A DNA stretch of 64,000 bases from Hofstenia miamia (Eukaryota; Xenacoelomorpha; Acoela): contig SCFE01000038.1 in assembly GCA_004352715.1 (NCBI GenBank), positions 1,221,014-1,285,013 on the forward strand, written 5' to 3'. The position numbers and the translations under genes are program-made. The notes beneath the pieces were generated by a model. It worked only from the letters and a program-made list of their open reading frames with translations. It was not told where the DNA came from and ran no database searches. Each line of letters opens with the position of its first letter. Position 1 is the stretch's first letter. Below, one piece after another: positions 20,710 through 34,029 of the stretch.

Positions 20710-23700
20710 ATTTTAGCCTGATATAATTTTCGGCCTAAATCCAGTACTAATACAAGCTGTCAAAAATAAGCACCTTGTTGCTTCTAGAATAACATAGAAT
20801 ATCACGAAGTTTTGTTTTTTGAAACTATGTTAACCCTATGTTTTAAGAAATTTAATGCAAGAGTGCTTTTACTATTAACAAAATCCCATTTGTAATTGAA
20901 ATATTAAGACTCGGAGAGCATAAAAAATCCTTAAGTAGCTCATTCTCTATACATTGTGATTTCACTTCACGTCTTAAGTGAGCACTTACTTCTTTCAGTG
21001 TATCTAATATAATCTTAACCACTGTTGTGTTAACGCATGGGGCAGTTAGGCCATGGCCCAGGGCTCCGTGAGTATTGTGTAAATGACAAATTAGATTACA
21101 AACATTTTTGCAGTATAAATATATATATGTGTGTGTGTATGTATATAACTTAATATATCATTCTTGTAAATTATTTTGATTTTGGGACTCATACCTGGGC
21201 TATGCACATTTTTTTCTGTCTATATTCAGCCCATTCTAAGTTCAGATTTGCTTACAATTACGCGAACTCCAAGCTGTACCCATTCAAGAAATAGGCAATT
21301 CCTTTATAATTCAGAAAACCAGATAAAAACAATTAGCACTAATGTTCAGACGTAAACTAATTTTGTATTGGAAATCGATGGAATCACTTCCAAGGAATAT
21401 ACTTGGTCAGTATTCAGCTGTAAGTGTTTTGGAGTCTCCAGAAAGAAATTTAATGACAGCACTAAGTATTTGTTTTTTTTCATACTCAGCCAAAAGTAGA
21501 ATTAGGTGCTTTTTTCTCTTGAAGCTGGGATGATGTAGTGAGAATCTGCAAACTTGTTGTAACTCCCTCCCATCAAAAGTGTTCTATCCAGGCTTAATGA
21601 ATGACCGTATCGGCATATGGTAGAACGCCTCATTTGTCTATTTGTTGCTTTGATGGAATTTGCAGTCTCTAAGCATGAAGAAAATCAAATTTTAGATGAA
21701 GCCCAAGCTGAAGAGTGCTCATCTTACAGCTTTTTTTACGAATAATTTCTTGATTTATTCATTCAGAAACCAAAACGTAATCAGGGAGGGCCACATTTGT
21801 CGCTCATTTGAAACAGCAAGAATTTGAAACAGCTTAATTTTGCAGCACATTCATCTTGCATCATGCATATCTTTGTGTGACAATTATGTGTACTTCATTA
21901 GTTTAAGCAGAAACAATTTTATTGAGAAATATACTAGTAAATTCCTATAGATATTCGTGATAAGATTAATTCAGTTTTCAAAGTATTATTAAAAGGTAGT
22001 TAAATATCAATTAAAGTTTTATGACATGAATCTATGCATGCACAATTTTTTATTTTATGCATGGAAATAATCATTCAATAATTAGTTAAAAAATTGTTAT
22101 TATATTTAAAAGGGAAACCGCATTTTGAAATAGTCCAACGCCCTGCAAAGCTTCAATCCGGCTTCTGATCTATATTCAGAAATTATTTGATATTTTTGAA
22201 CCAAGAAGGCAAGGAAACACTTCCTGAGGCAATACATTTATAAATTATTACAATTACAAAATACACAATAAAAAATAACATATAATGTTGGTTCTCTGCA
22301 AAGAAAATTATTGTCCAGTTATTGACATGAATTAACATGAGCAGAGCTCTACTACAAAATATTACTGACTTTTTATTAAAAGTTTTTTTAATAAAACCAT
22401 GCTTTATTGCTTATTAATGTAATATGAAATGAACTTCACTATAGAATACTGCAAACAAAATACCAAGAACAACAAAATTATGCCCAATGTGAAAGCTAAA
22501 ATTAGTAACTATCTGATTACATATTTTACCTATGAAAACGAAAAATCTACTTGGTTTCTAATTTCAAAGGGATAGGATAGTTCTGGTTTGTATGAAAGAC
22601 TTCTTTCAACAAAATTTATGACTTCCATTTCAGGGGTTTTTAACACCCCTAGGTGTAACAATTTCGTTTAAATCTATCTAGAATACAAATTGCTATGATT
22701 ATCTCTCAGTGTAGTGTTAAGGAAATAACTAATCGATGCACCAATATCATAAAAACTGTTCTACATTATATTGTTAATTTTTTGGAATTTATAGTCTGTT
22801 CATATGTAAATATTAGTCACAATCAATTTCATTGGTCATTACTTCCATTATCTCAATATCCTAAGAACGATTCTCCCTATTCATTAAAAATTGCGGATAG
22901 GTTCGAGGCTGCGACGACTCAATTCTTCTTCTACTGTAATACTTTTACCTTGGTTACTTGAATGTGCCTCCGCAAAGTTACATGCCATTCCTTGAAGCTA
23001 CCCATTTCGAGGTTATCTACGTTACAAGGTTTTGTACTGCGTTTACTTAGCATTCACTATAGTGCCACAGATCCATGAATCTTGAATATCTTAAAACAAA
23101 TCCCCTAGAAATTAATGATTGAACATAGATTAACACATTCATGCATTTCTGCAAGCCACTATTAAAGATATTAAGTATGATGAGGTTAAAATCATTGCTA
23201 AGCTAAACCAATTTGCATTTACAAAAACTAAATCCTGATAAACTGTATGATTGAACATCAAGATTTATGACAATCATAGAAATACATGCCTTCACATGCA
23301 CAAACGAATGTATCACACTCAACCATATTTTTTACGTCTTAAGTGCACCAAGATCTTTTAAGGGTGCATTATTCCTACAGCTTTTGGCCAAATGATCTCA
23401 ACTATTAGACTGAGTTTCAACTAAATATGAAGCATAATTGTGATATTGTATTGCATGCGTCATGAATACCAGAAATTTTGTAGAGCTTACATTTCAAATT
23501 GTATGAAAAATATAATTCTATAAATATTCCAAAGAAAATAATTTTTCTGGATTTTTATAATCTTCAAAAGTTATGTATACACAAAGTAAACCATGGGAAT
23601 ACATCATCTACAAAATGGAAGATATAAATATAAATTTTACTTGTAGCTAAGTCCAGACAAGAAGAAAATAAGGTTATTAACTTTCCATATAAACGTAAAA

Positions 23701-24434
23701 AGTTTTCCATCATTTCTCAGAGTACGTGATATTAATTTCACACGTTCAAGTCACTCAAACTTTGATTATCCATCCATTTCACAGATAAAATGTTTGGACT
23801 ATAGGTTTCTTTTCTCAAACTCCTTTCACTACCTATATTTCATCTTTCGGAATTAGGCACTCAAACTTCATGAAATGTGCATAAACTCGGTGTTCAAAAT
23901 AGACAAACACAAAACTGGAAATTTTGTTTTTTTACAAAAATTTAATATGAGGTAAAACTCCAGATCCTAACTAAATAAAACTTAGTTATTTGAATGATGC
24001 AATCATCTTGAAACCTTTCAGTTTTGTTCTGAAGTAATGACTAATTAGAATTATGCAACCACTAACTTTGAATTATTTTGAAAAATTAAAATCGTTTTCA
24101 AGCATGTTGTAAAAGAATTCAAAGTTAGTTAAATTCATACTCTAAGGTGTCCAATATTGTACATATGGGCAGAACTGTGCTCCAATGGAAAATATGGCGT
24201 CGGCAGCGTGCAGCTGATAATACCTCGTCAAAAAATTATTGAATACAAACAGGGCCATTGTAAAAAACTAATCAAAAAATGAGTTAGGTATATATGTACA
24301 AAATGTGCAACATTTTTCAAGGCGTTCCCTTGGTTGCTGTGAATCTGCTATATTGTAGTAGAACTATTGCATAATATGAACATAGGACAGTGGTGTTTAC
24401 ATATTGTTTCTGTGACATTTCGCTTGAGGAAAAT
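20710..24434. other. Noncoding AT-rich stretch
   Basis: No gene recognised. Small palindrome AGGGGTTTTTAACACCCCT at about 22633, similar in kind to the subterminal palindromes of the piggyBac MITE. Confidence 0.5.
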
Positions 24435-24497
24435 GTTGGCAGACACATCGTATAGCTGATGTGATGAAAACTTTGGTAGGGCAAATGATAGGTATTT
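24435..24497 (+). repeat. Contig-end duplicate of 27216-27298
   Basis: TTGGCAGACACATCGTATAG and AACTTTGGTAGGGCAAATGA are shared with 27216-27298, with about 20 bases of internal difference. One copy runs into the gap here; the other begins at a lone N. Probably a scaffold overlap or an allelic duplicate and not a biological repeat. Confidence 0.75.
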
Positions 24498-25446
24498 NNN
24501 NNNNNNNNNNNNNNNNNNNNNNNNNNNNNNNNNNNNNNNNNNNNNNNNNNNNNNNNNNNNNNNNNNNNNNNNNNNNNNNNNNNNNNNNNNNNNNNNNNNN
24601 NNNNNNNNNNNNNNNNNNNNNNNNNNNNNNNNNNNNNNNNNNNNNNNNNNNNNNNNNNNNNNNNNNNNNNNNNNNNNNNNNNNNNNNNNNNNNNNNNNNN
24701 NNNNNNNNNNNNNNNNNNNNNNNNNNNNNNNNNNNNNNNNNNNNNNNNNNNNNNNNNNNNNNNNNNNNNNNNNNNNNNNNNNNNNNNNNNNNNNNNNNNN
24801 NNNNNNNNNNNNNNNNNNNNNNNNNNNNNNNNNNNNNNNNNNNNNNNNNNNNNNNNNNNNNNNNNNNNNNNNNNNNNNNNNNNNNNNNNNNNNNNNNNNN
24901 NNNNNNNNNNNNNNNNNNNNNNNNNNNNNNNNNNNNNNNNNNNNNNNNNNNNNNNNNNNNNNNNNNNNNNNNNNNNNNNNNNNNNNNNNNNNNNNNNNNN
25001 NNNNNNNNNNNNNNNNNNNNNNNNNNNNNNNNNNNNNNNNNNNNNNNNNNNNNNNNNNNNNNNNNNNNNNNNNNNNNNNNNNNNNNNNNNNNNNNNNNNN
25101 NNNNNNNNNNNNNNNNNNNNNNNNNNNNNNNNNNNNNNNNNNNNNNNNNNNNNNNNNNNNNNNNNNNNNNNNNNNNNNNNNNNNNNNNNNNNNNNNNNNN
25201 NNNNNNNNNNNNNNNNNNNNNNNNNNNNNNNNNNNNNNNNNNNNNNNNNNNNNNNNNNNNNNNNNNNNNNNNNNNNNNNNNNNNNNNNNNNNNNNNNNNN
25301 NNNNNNNNNNNNNNNNNNNNNNNNNNNNNNNNNNNNNNNNNNNNNNNNNNNNNNNNNNNNNNNNNNNNNNNNNNNNNNNNNNNNNNNNNNNNNNNNNNNN
25401 NNNNNNNNNNNNNNNNNNNNNNNNNNNNNNNNNNNNNNNNNNNNNN
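24498..25446. other. Assembly gap (N)
   Basis: Run of N. The sequence from 27299 onward may be the true continuation of the left edge. Confidence 0.99.
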
Positions 25447-25870
25447 CTGTACTTTTGATATTTCTTGTTCTGAAAATGATAGAGATAGATTAACAAATAT
25501 TTCAACAAAAAGATTACTTGATGCTAAACTTTTGTCCAGCACTGTATACATATATAAATTTAGATAAAAGCATTCAAATCATTAACTAATTTGCTTTGTT
25601 TGTCAGGTTTGGCAATAATCAGTCTTCTATAGCTTTTTTCACTTTTTAGAGCAATTAGATTGAATAAAGAGAGCTTTAAGGATTTGAAATCTGCAACAAA
25701 ATGGGAAAAATGGTGAGATACTACTTATATTCTGTAACAAAAACTTTAAGCATGTTGATCTACTTTTAAATCTTTTTCAATTTGGCTCAAATTGCATCAC
25801 AAGCAATGTTACAAGCATAAAACAAAAGGAAGTTGAGCAAGAAGGTATATTAAGGCCACCCTAATATAGG

Positions 25871-25916
<46 letters not shown>
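25871..25916. repeat. (TA)n microsatellite
   Basis: About 20 TA units with one interruption, preceded by AAGGCCACCCTAATATAGG. Confidence 0.95.
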
Positions 25917-25917
<1 letters not shown>

Positions 25918-26094
25918 TCCATATAGAATTAATTTTATTTAAAATATATAGCAGTAGCAAGAGGGTCCAAACGAATATGTTTGCACCTCAAAGCAGAAAT
26001 TTAATAAAATCCCCACCTCACTGCTGCTTTAGGAATGTACAATGATAATTGACACAGAAGCTGAAATTTTCTTAGGCTTAATATAGGCTATATC

Positions 26095-26573
26095 ATGAAA
26101 AACGACCGCTGCGATTTTCCGACAGTAAAAAAATTTCTCATCAATTGTGAGTAAGTTGGCTTTAGCAATTCTAGAAGTTAGTAGCTCAACCATATCTCTA
26201 CAACGTTCAACACGAACTTACTTGTTCCGATCCGATAAGCAATATAGCACCCACTTCGTATGACACCATAAGTCTTCATTGAGTATTCTTTCAACAACTT
26301 TGTGCGAAATGTTGAGTTCGGGTGCAATAGAACGAAGAGTTAAGCAGCTATCCCCATCGATTAAACTCTTAACAGCATCCACGTTATCATTTCTATTGTC
26401 ACTTCTTGGTCTGCCCCTGCCTTCTTTTCTTTCAAAGCTGTCCCGTGACTCTTCTTTAAAGTCCTGGCACCTTCTTCTTATTATACGAACACTCAAGCAT
26501 TCTTCAGGCCAGGCTTCATTCATATACCGGTGAATTCGATTAGAAATAGAAGTTTATCTGCTGTGCATTCCAT
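26095..26573 (-). pseudogene. mariner (Tc1/mariner) transposase relic
   Basis: Starting at the ATG at 26573, MECTADKLLFLIEF is followed by a 1-base shift into NEAWPEECLSVRIIRRRCQD. Then come GRGRPRS (mariner RPR/GRP hook), IDGDSCLTLRSIAPELNIS (second helix-turn-helix), KVVERILNEDL and a TAA at about 26218. In the same frame past the stop come VERCRDMVELLTSR and LLTIDEKFFYC, whose Asp is the first residue of the catalytic DD(D/E) triad. Homology then stops, so the two other catalytic positions are missing. Non-functional. Confidence 0.85.
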
Positions 26574-26977
26574 ATTTTGATTATGACGTGTTGTCTGATT
26601 ATGGCGTGATTATAAACACGTGTTAAGTGAGTGTGTGCGTGTCTGTGTGTAATTATTTCATTTTCATTTTATATGAGTTGGGTAAAAATAACGTCATATG
26701 ATTGGTGTTTGTATAATGCTTGTATGCATATAAATATAAATATGTTTTCTGGCGGTCGTTTTTTATGATAAAGCCTATATGTTAACTAGTGTTTCAACCA
26801 CGCGGCTTTTGCTTGTTTACAAAGCAGTTATAAGATTTGGCAATGTATATTCAATCAACTTAGCGCCTCTTCCATCTTTTCACGTAGTTACTTTGTCTAC
26901 ATAAAACAGAATGAATATGTTTTCATTGAGTCGGATCTGTCATGTTGAAGAATATAGGATAATGTTAGTTTTGTGAT

Positions 26978-27140
26978 TTGGGGTAAGATTAGGGCTAGGG
27001 TATAACTTAACTTGAGATTAAGGTTATATTTTGGGTTAGGGTTGGGGTTAGAGTTAGAGATAAGGTTAGAGAAAGGTTTGGAGTTAGGGTCATGGTTTAG
27101 GATAAGTTTGGGTTAGGTTTGGGGTTAGGGTTATAAATAT
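26978..27140 (+). repeat. Degenerate GGGTTAG (telomere-like) repeat
   Basis: Imperfect iterations of GGGTTAGGGTT and variants (GGTTAGAG, GGTTTGG, AGGGTTATA) over about 160 bp. Resembles interstitial degenerate telomeric repeat or a GGTTAG minisatellite. It directly precedes a copy of the 1.24-kb duplicated unit, whose own start carries the same motif. Confidence 0.65.
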
Positions 27141-27214
27141 TATGTTGATAAATTAGTTTATTTTTGGAAAACTTGGGAGGGGAGATAACGTAAGAGTACT
27201 CACAAAGCTCCGCA
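27094..27214 (+). repeat. Partial third copy of the 1.24-kb tandem unit
   Basis: Matches the first about 120 bases of the unit at 29169, then is cut by the single N at 27215. Confidence 0.85.
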
Positions 27215-27215
27215 N
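27215..27215. other. Single-N scaffold join
   Basis: Lone N between unrelated sequences; the right side duplicates 24435-24497. Confidence 0.9.
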
Positions 27216-27298
27216 TTGGCAGACACATCGTATAGCTCTACACTTATTGGAATACTTCACAAAGATGTAAACTTTGGTAGGGCAAATGATAGGTATTT
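27216..27298 (+). repeat. Duplicate of 24435-24497
   Basis: Shares the ends of that segment and continues past the point where the other copy enters the gap. Confidence 0.75.
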
Positions 27299-27764
27299 AT
27301 AGGATGTCATTCAGATAAATATTTTATTATTGTTGCTAAAATTTTGTCTGCGTTAGGAGGAATAAAATTGAAAACATTCAAAAAAAATTCTATAGTACCC
27401 ACATGATTTGCACTATCTTTTACATATTGGTGTTATCTTATTTATGTGAAAGTTCAATACTTGATTGGCCTCATGTAGCTTATCTCTTGAATCATTTTCA
27501 TGATCAGTAATGAAAAATCCTTCGCTTTGATCATGAATATGGGCAAAATACTCGGTACAATTGCATATAAAACTGATATGAATGCCTAAATAAAAATCCT
27601 GTACAATAACTAATTTACTTTGCCAGACGAAATGCTTAGAATAAATAAAACTAAAATTGAGGAAGACCTGTAAAATGCGTTTGCAGTTCCTTTATATTCA
27701 GCAATTGCAGATAGAGTTATCAGAGAATCATCCTTTCGCACAATGGGGCACTTTTGCGTTATCT

Positions 27765-27783
27765 CCCCCCCCCTCCCCCCCCC
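27765..27783. repeat. Poly-C tract at gap edge
   Basis: Nearly pure C run with single T interruptions, breaking into N. Confidence 0.9.
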
Positions 27784-27950
27784 NNNNNNNNNNNNNNNNN
27801 NNNNNNNNNNNNNNNNNNNNNNNNNNNNNNNNNNNNNNNNNNNNNNNNNNNNNNNNNNNNNNNNNNNNNNNNNNNNNNNNNNNNNNNNNNNNNNNNNNNN
27901 NNNNNNNNNNNNNNNNNNNNNNNNNNNNNNNNNNNNNNNNNNNNNNNNNN
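27784..27950. other. Assembly gap (N)
   Basis: Run of N between a poly-C tract and the tandem duplication. Confidence 0.99.
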
Positions 27951-29168
27951 TTAGGATAAGTTTGGGTTAGGTTTGGGGTTAAGGTTATAATTATTATGTT
28001 GATAAATTAGTTTATTTTTGGAAAACGTGGGAGTACTCACAAAGCTCCGCATTCGTCAAAATTCAATTCAATAATTGCTCTGATCTAAGTCATATCGCTA
28101 TGATACTTCATCAGAATCAGAATTTCAGTGTAGAACAATACACAAACAAAGCTTCTTCAAGAATCTACAATGGAAACAAAATATTGCTGATTTGCGCACG
28201 GGTGTTAAATTGAACCAGACTAGTACAGAGGAAAATTGATTATTAGAGCAGATTATAATGTTACATGCACTAAAGTGTTTCTCCAAATCAAAGAAGTTTC
28301 TGGGCACACATTGAAAAAATCATGAACCGAATGACTGCATATGGAGTGTGTAAATGAGGGGAGAACGTACCACTTATCCAATGGTGGAATATTAAAAATT
28401 AATTTTGTATTTGAGAATTTTAAAATGCATCACCTAACTCCAAAAATTTTTTACGGAAAATGTCTGGAAATTAAAGAAAAGCGACCAAGTACATCGTCTG
28501 TTCAGGAAATTATCCACTTACATGTAAAAAACGTTATTTTGTAAAAAATGCAAATATTTAGTTAAATCAACTACTAGAACGACATGATTGCAGATTTTGG
28601 CAAGCCCTGAGAGTTAATAAATATTACAGCAAGGCTTTTCCAGTGGGGTGAGGATCCGTGTGGCTCCATGAGGCTCCCTATAACCTTTGTGGGTTGGGGT
28701 GGTGATGAAATTTCGTGCCATCTATATTAGGCTAATATTATAACTCTAAGCTCTATTATAGGAGTATTTGTATTGCCTCTCAAATGCAAGGAAGAAGAAT
28801 ATGACGAACGTATCTATTCTTTACTTATGGTCATTGCCAATGACATACACTTCAAATGTCAGAGTATAATTGCTATTATTATTGCTTCTTCAACTCAGAA
28901 ATAGTTAATCTCAATTTCTCGAAATTGTTTTTCAAAATTCAAGACTTCTTTAATAAACAATCAGTTTGGTTCTTCAACAGAATAAGAAGAAATAATTTTG
29001 ATCAGTTTATCAATATTTAAGATCCAGTGAACTATTAATCAGAAGACAGTGATCTTGAATACTGTTTTTTGCAATTGTTTTACTTACTACATTAGAATAT
29101 ATTATTTCAGTAAGGAAATGTAGTTAGTTTAAACACATTCATACACAAAAGTTGAGTCGTGGGGATAC
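27951..29168 (+). repeat. Tandem duplication, copy 1
   Basis: Near-identical to 29169-30408 apart from a few substitutions and a 17-base indel near the start. Both begin with the GGTTTAGGATAAGTTTGGG telomere-like motif and end GTTGAGTCGTGGGGATAC. Each copy holds a 67-codon plus ORF (28341-28544) and a 60-codon minus ORF (28125-28307). Both differ between copies by only a few residues, so they carry no independent evidence of selection. I recognise no protein. Confidence 0.9.
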
Positions 29169-30408
29169 GGTTTAGGATAAGTTTGGGTTAGGTTTGGGGT
29201 TAAGGTTATAAATATTATGTTGATAAATTAGTTTATTTTTGGAAAACTTGGGAGGGGAGATAACGTAAGAGTACTCACAAAGCTCCGCATTTGTCAAAAT
29301 TCAATTCAATAACTGCTCTGATCTAAGTCATATCGCTATGGAACTTCATCAGAATCAGAATTTCAGTATAGAACAATACACAAACAAAGCTTCTTCAAGA
29401 ATCTACAATGGAAACAAAATATTGTTGATTTAGGCACGGGTGATAAATTGAACCAGACTAGTACAGAGGAAAATTGATTATTAGAGCAGATTATAATGTT
29501 ACATGCACTAAAGTGTTTCTCCAAATCAAAGAAGTTTCTGGGCACACATTGAAAAAATCATGAACCGAATGACTGCATATGGAGTGTGTAAATGAGGGGA
29601 GAACGTACCACTTATCCAATGGTGGAATATTAAAAATTAATTTTGTATTTGAGAATTTTAAAATGCATCACCTAACTCCAAAAATTTTTTACGGAAAATG
29701 TCTGGAAATTAAAGAAAAGCGACCAAGTATATCGTCTGTTCAGGAAATTATCCACTTACATGTAAAAAACGTTATTTTGTAAAAAATGCAAATATTTAGT
29801 TAAATCAACTACTAGAACGACATGATTGCAGATTTTGGCAAGCCCTGAGAGTTAATAAATATTACAGCAAGGCTTTTCCAGTGGGGTGAGGATCCGTGTG
29901 GCTCCATGAGGCTCCCTATAACCTTTGTGGGGTGGGGTGGTGATGAAATTTCGTGCCATCTATATTAGGCTAATATTATAACTCTAAGCTCTATTATAGG
30001 AGTATTTGTATTGCCTCTCAAATGCAAGGAAGAAGAATATGACGACGACGTATCTATTCTTTACTAATGGTTATTGCCAATGACATACACTTCAAATGTC
30101 AGAGTATAATTGCTATTATTATTGCTTCTTCAACTCAGAAATAGTTAATCTCAATTTCTCGAAATTGTTTTTCAAAATTCAAGACTTCTTTAATAAACAA
30201 TCAGTTTGGTTCTTCAACAGAATAAGAAGAAATAATTTTGATCAGTTTATCAATATTTAAGATCCAGTGAACTATTAATCAGAAGACAGTGATCTTGAAT
30301 ACTGTTTTTTGCAATTGTTTTACTTACTACATTAGAATATATTATTTCAGTAAGGAAATGTAGTTAGTTTAAACACATTCATACACAAAAGTTGAGTCGT
30401 GGGGATAC
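29169..30408 (+). repeat. Tandem duplication, copy 2
   Basis: Second copy in direct orientation. Offset between matching positions is 1238-1240. Contains the equivalents of the short ORFs at 29579-29782 and 29363-29545. Unique sequence follows (ATTGGGCTGCAGG). Confidence 0.9.
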
Positions 30409-31667
30409 ATTGGGCTGCAGGGGAATCGATCCTTTCGAACATTTTCATGGCGTGGGGTTGGATGGTATGGTGTGGGGATCAAATGTCTGCCTCAAAGAAG
30501 AGCTGATTATAGCTACATTGAAATAATATGTAATAAGTTACATCAAAAGAGAGTCACACGATATGCCAGATTTCACCAGAATTATACTATTGGTTCGAAG
30601 TCCCAGCAGAATGACACATTTCAGGAATCGATGGGCTGTGGTACTTTACAAATAGTTTTCTGGGAGCCTCCCTCATGCAAAATAATTTGCAATTGTGTTT
30701 ATGTTGAACATTATTCACAGAACAAAATTAAATCAAAATCGAGAAATAGCTCTTCTCAATTATTGTTAATATTTACATTTTAACTAATTCATCTATGAAC
30801 CTGAACTCAAGTTCCTCAAGCACTACAATTTAGACAAGTATGCAGATGTCTTACATGGGCAAAATCATGGTAAAGAATCCACATTCACGTCCAAGATAAA
30901 TATTACTCGGAATTCATGAAAGCAACATTTGTCAAAATTGTGTTCGACAGGTCTTCTCGACACCAATTTAATAAAGGCAAATTGAAAAAGAACAATTAAT
31001 CAAGACGTCATCTTAAAATGTATAAAAGCCCGAGGACTTTTGTAATTTATCTAGCAAGTTTTAATGTACATTTCATATTGCGTGCTTTGTAACCTGTTAT
31101 AGTTTTCATTGAATTAGAATCATTTAATTGTAAAATACATGATTAATCAAAATGCATAACCAATATTTTTTTTGCAAAAAGGTAAATACTGAACATATAC
31201 AGTTGAGTACTATAAATATATATTTCTAATGAATTTTCTATTAGACACTTAGTTTTCTTCTTTATTATTTTAGTGGCGTATGTATAGTTTTATTCACTAA
31301 TATTCATTTTGCGTAAAATATAAGAAATTCAGTTTGGCAGGACAGGTTTTGTTTATTTTAATTCTAAAATAGCATTTCTCTAATTCCATTACACTAGAAA
31401 TTATAAATTAGTTTTGTTAAATTGATGGGATTTTGCTTAACTCTCAGAATCCCTCAAATTTGTTTGCATTGACAAGAATTGTACATAAAGCAACTGTGAT
31501 AGTTGGAGGAAGTTAATGTATTGCACATATTTCAAAAGCATTTAGACGAACTCCAGTTTAATATACACGCTTATAATATTCCTGTTTGCAATAACAAACG
31601 AATTTGAGCAGTTATAAAACTTTTACAAGTACATTAATTGAATTTCTACATTATATATTACGTACAC
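30409..31667. other. Noncoding stretch
   Basis: One 103-codon plus ORF (30472-30783) with mixed composition and no recognisable domain. Otherwise nothing seen. Confidence 0.45.
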
Positions 31668-32586
31668 TAGGGTTGTCCATATTTTGGTTATGTTTGAAAA
31701 GTTGAGTTTGAATAACCTGATGTCGTACAATTTTGCTTGAAAATCACTGTGTAAAAAAAGATTTTCAAATTTGTTGAATTTTAGATCCCCCTCAAAACCG
31801 ATGAAGTTTTTCACTAAAATGGTCATTATTACGGGAATATTCTGCTACCAAGTATGCAATTTTTGACATTTTTGCGTTTTTTACACCTTAAGGCTAAAGC
31901 TAAAATCGATAAATTGTGATTGATAAAACGTCTTAGGAGCTTTCAGAAAGTCATTACGTCTTTGATTACCTCAACATAGTATTTGCGAAAACCCCAATGA
32001 GCCTTTTTGAAGAATATTTAATTTTAAATGTTTTTTCGTATTGTTTTTTTCATGCGTTGATAAAGTTTTGATAACATCAACGCATTAATGATGACAAATT
32101 CACAGCAATAAGCGTTTGAACATAAAGAATCTCGACCAAGTATGTATCTATAATACTCTATGTTTGAAGATTTAGAGCAAATATAAAAGTTCAAATTACA
32201 TTACAACATCATACATCAATAAAAATGTGCTAGTAAATAAGTTTTGACTTATGTGCATTCAAGTTCAATAAATCTTTCCAAAAATTAGCTTGCCAGGATT
32301 GATTTTACCTTAGTGATATCATCAATGAGGTAATTAACCCCTGAACATTCCTAAAGGATTTTATCAATAATTATGTTTTGCGATTTAACCGTAAATTCCT
32401 GGAAATACCCCAAAAATGAAAAATTATTTACGTTTGACAAAATTACTGCAAATTTGAGAAGAAACCTCATCGCTTCTGACGGGGATCTAAAATTCAACTG
32501 ATTTGAAATTACTATTGCACTGTGATTTTAGGCTAGACTACACCCCATCAGGTTATTCAAACGCAACCAAAATATGGACAAACCTA
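31668..32586. mobile_element. Tc1/mariner-type MITE with long inverted arms
   Basis: The dinucleotide TA flanks an element of about 915 bp whose ends are inverted copies. Left TA-GGGTTGTCCATATTTTGG at 31668; right, inverted, TA-GGTTTGTCCATATTTTGG ending at 32586. Homology continues inward for about 150 bp through TTTGAATAACCTGATG, GTTGAATTTTAGATCCCC and GATGA(A/G)GTTT, with a 14-17 base insertion in the left arm. A TA duplication plus such a TIR fits a Tc1/mariner non-autonomous foldback element. No transposase ORF. Confidence 0.7.
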
Positions 32587-34029
32587 ATTTACATAAAGTA
32601 TTAATGAATAAAAGTATCAACGATGCCGTAAAACGTCGTTACTTTAGGCCACAGGTGCAGCTTTGGTCTAAATTAAGAAAATTATTCCTGTTCATTAAGT
32701 ATTGCTAAACCGCACTGACTTCCAAACATTTAAAATTCAAACTGTAAGTCATCGACCAGGACCTCACATAAATTCAAATTTCATCATCTGGAACCTCCAA
32801 AGCTAGCTCCTCTGATGATCAGAAGTCAGATGTAGTTTGAGTACTTTTTGCACATTTTAATGTTCGGTACTTATTTTCAAATTTACATGCTTTGTGACGT
32901 TCAAATTGAGTTCTTTACTTTCTACTGAAGAAAACAGCTATAATTTATCAGATATGTGTCACAGTGTCTCTAATAACCATTGTTTACTAAATTTTGGAAT
33001 GAGTACTTGTAAAATTTGGTAATATTGGTCCATGAATTTGAGCCGTTCCTGTGTGGTAATTTACAGGATAAAAATCATTACAATATGGTAAATGTTGTAA
33101 AATATTATAGTAAGAAAAATAATGTATATTAATACCATTTTTAACACTTCTAGACCCATTTTCATAAATTCCAAGCAACATTCAAGCTTTCAGAAGTGGG
33201 TCATGGTTTAATATAGCCAATCTAGCATAAAGGGAATTTGTTGTAGTCATTTACAAAAATTAGATATTTCCTGGAATCTGTCAGTAAGGAGGAAGCTGAT
33301 GGTAACGTATTGCAGAATTGTGAGAAAATTTGTTGGAAACGACCAAGGAAAAGAAACCAGAATATTAACCTATTTTGTGATATTTTTCAGATGATCAACC
33401 TATCAGACCTTGGTCCATATAATGATAGGGGTGGGCTTAAAATTTACTCAGAATTCGTGTCAATACAATGGAGCTCATAACCTGGTAGAAGTGTTTTCTT
33501 GTAGATGTTATTTGGAACTTTCTTGTAACATTCTTCTTCTGAGAAGTCTCTGTACTTTGCTACTGATTTTACGACTAATTGTATGCCTATGACTGGATTT
33601 TGTACCTTATTGGTGCTTACTAATAATAAAATATTTCTTTAAAGATGTAAGCATGGGTTAGGGTTACCCCTATTAGTAATTATAGCATTAGCTATCACAA
33701 GGAATGAGGTGCGTGGTCAAAATTACCCCACCAATTGGGGTACCTGTGTTCAGGAATAAACAAATTGATGATTTTTGGACATCTTATTTCACCATCTCTT
33801 AGGAATTTATTACATATTTTATAATTATCTTAAAAAATTTAAACGCTCATAACTCTGAAGCTGATAAAAATATCTAAAATCCGTAAGTACCTTAAGAGTA
33901 ATTTATGGAAAGCAAAATAGCATAGGCTAGTTGCTGCTCCCATGGGCATTAGACCTTCTGATTACCTGAACATTAGTAATGGTGAGTATTTAAATATTTT
34001 TTAAAAAATTGGAATTTTCCAAGAAAAAT
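32587..34029. other. Noncoding stretch
   Basis: Nothing supported. Confidence 0.5.

Noticed and set aside
28341-28544. 67-codon ORF duplicated at 29579-29782 as a possible conserved gene
   Set aside because: Conservation is explained by the recent tandem duplication of the whole unit, including noncoding DNA.
30472-30783. 103-codon plus ORF after the tandem duplication
   Set aside because: No recognisable domain; might be a TE relic but cannot be supported.
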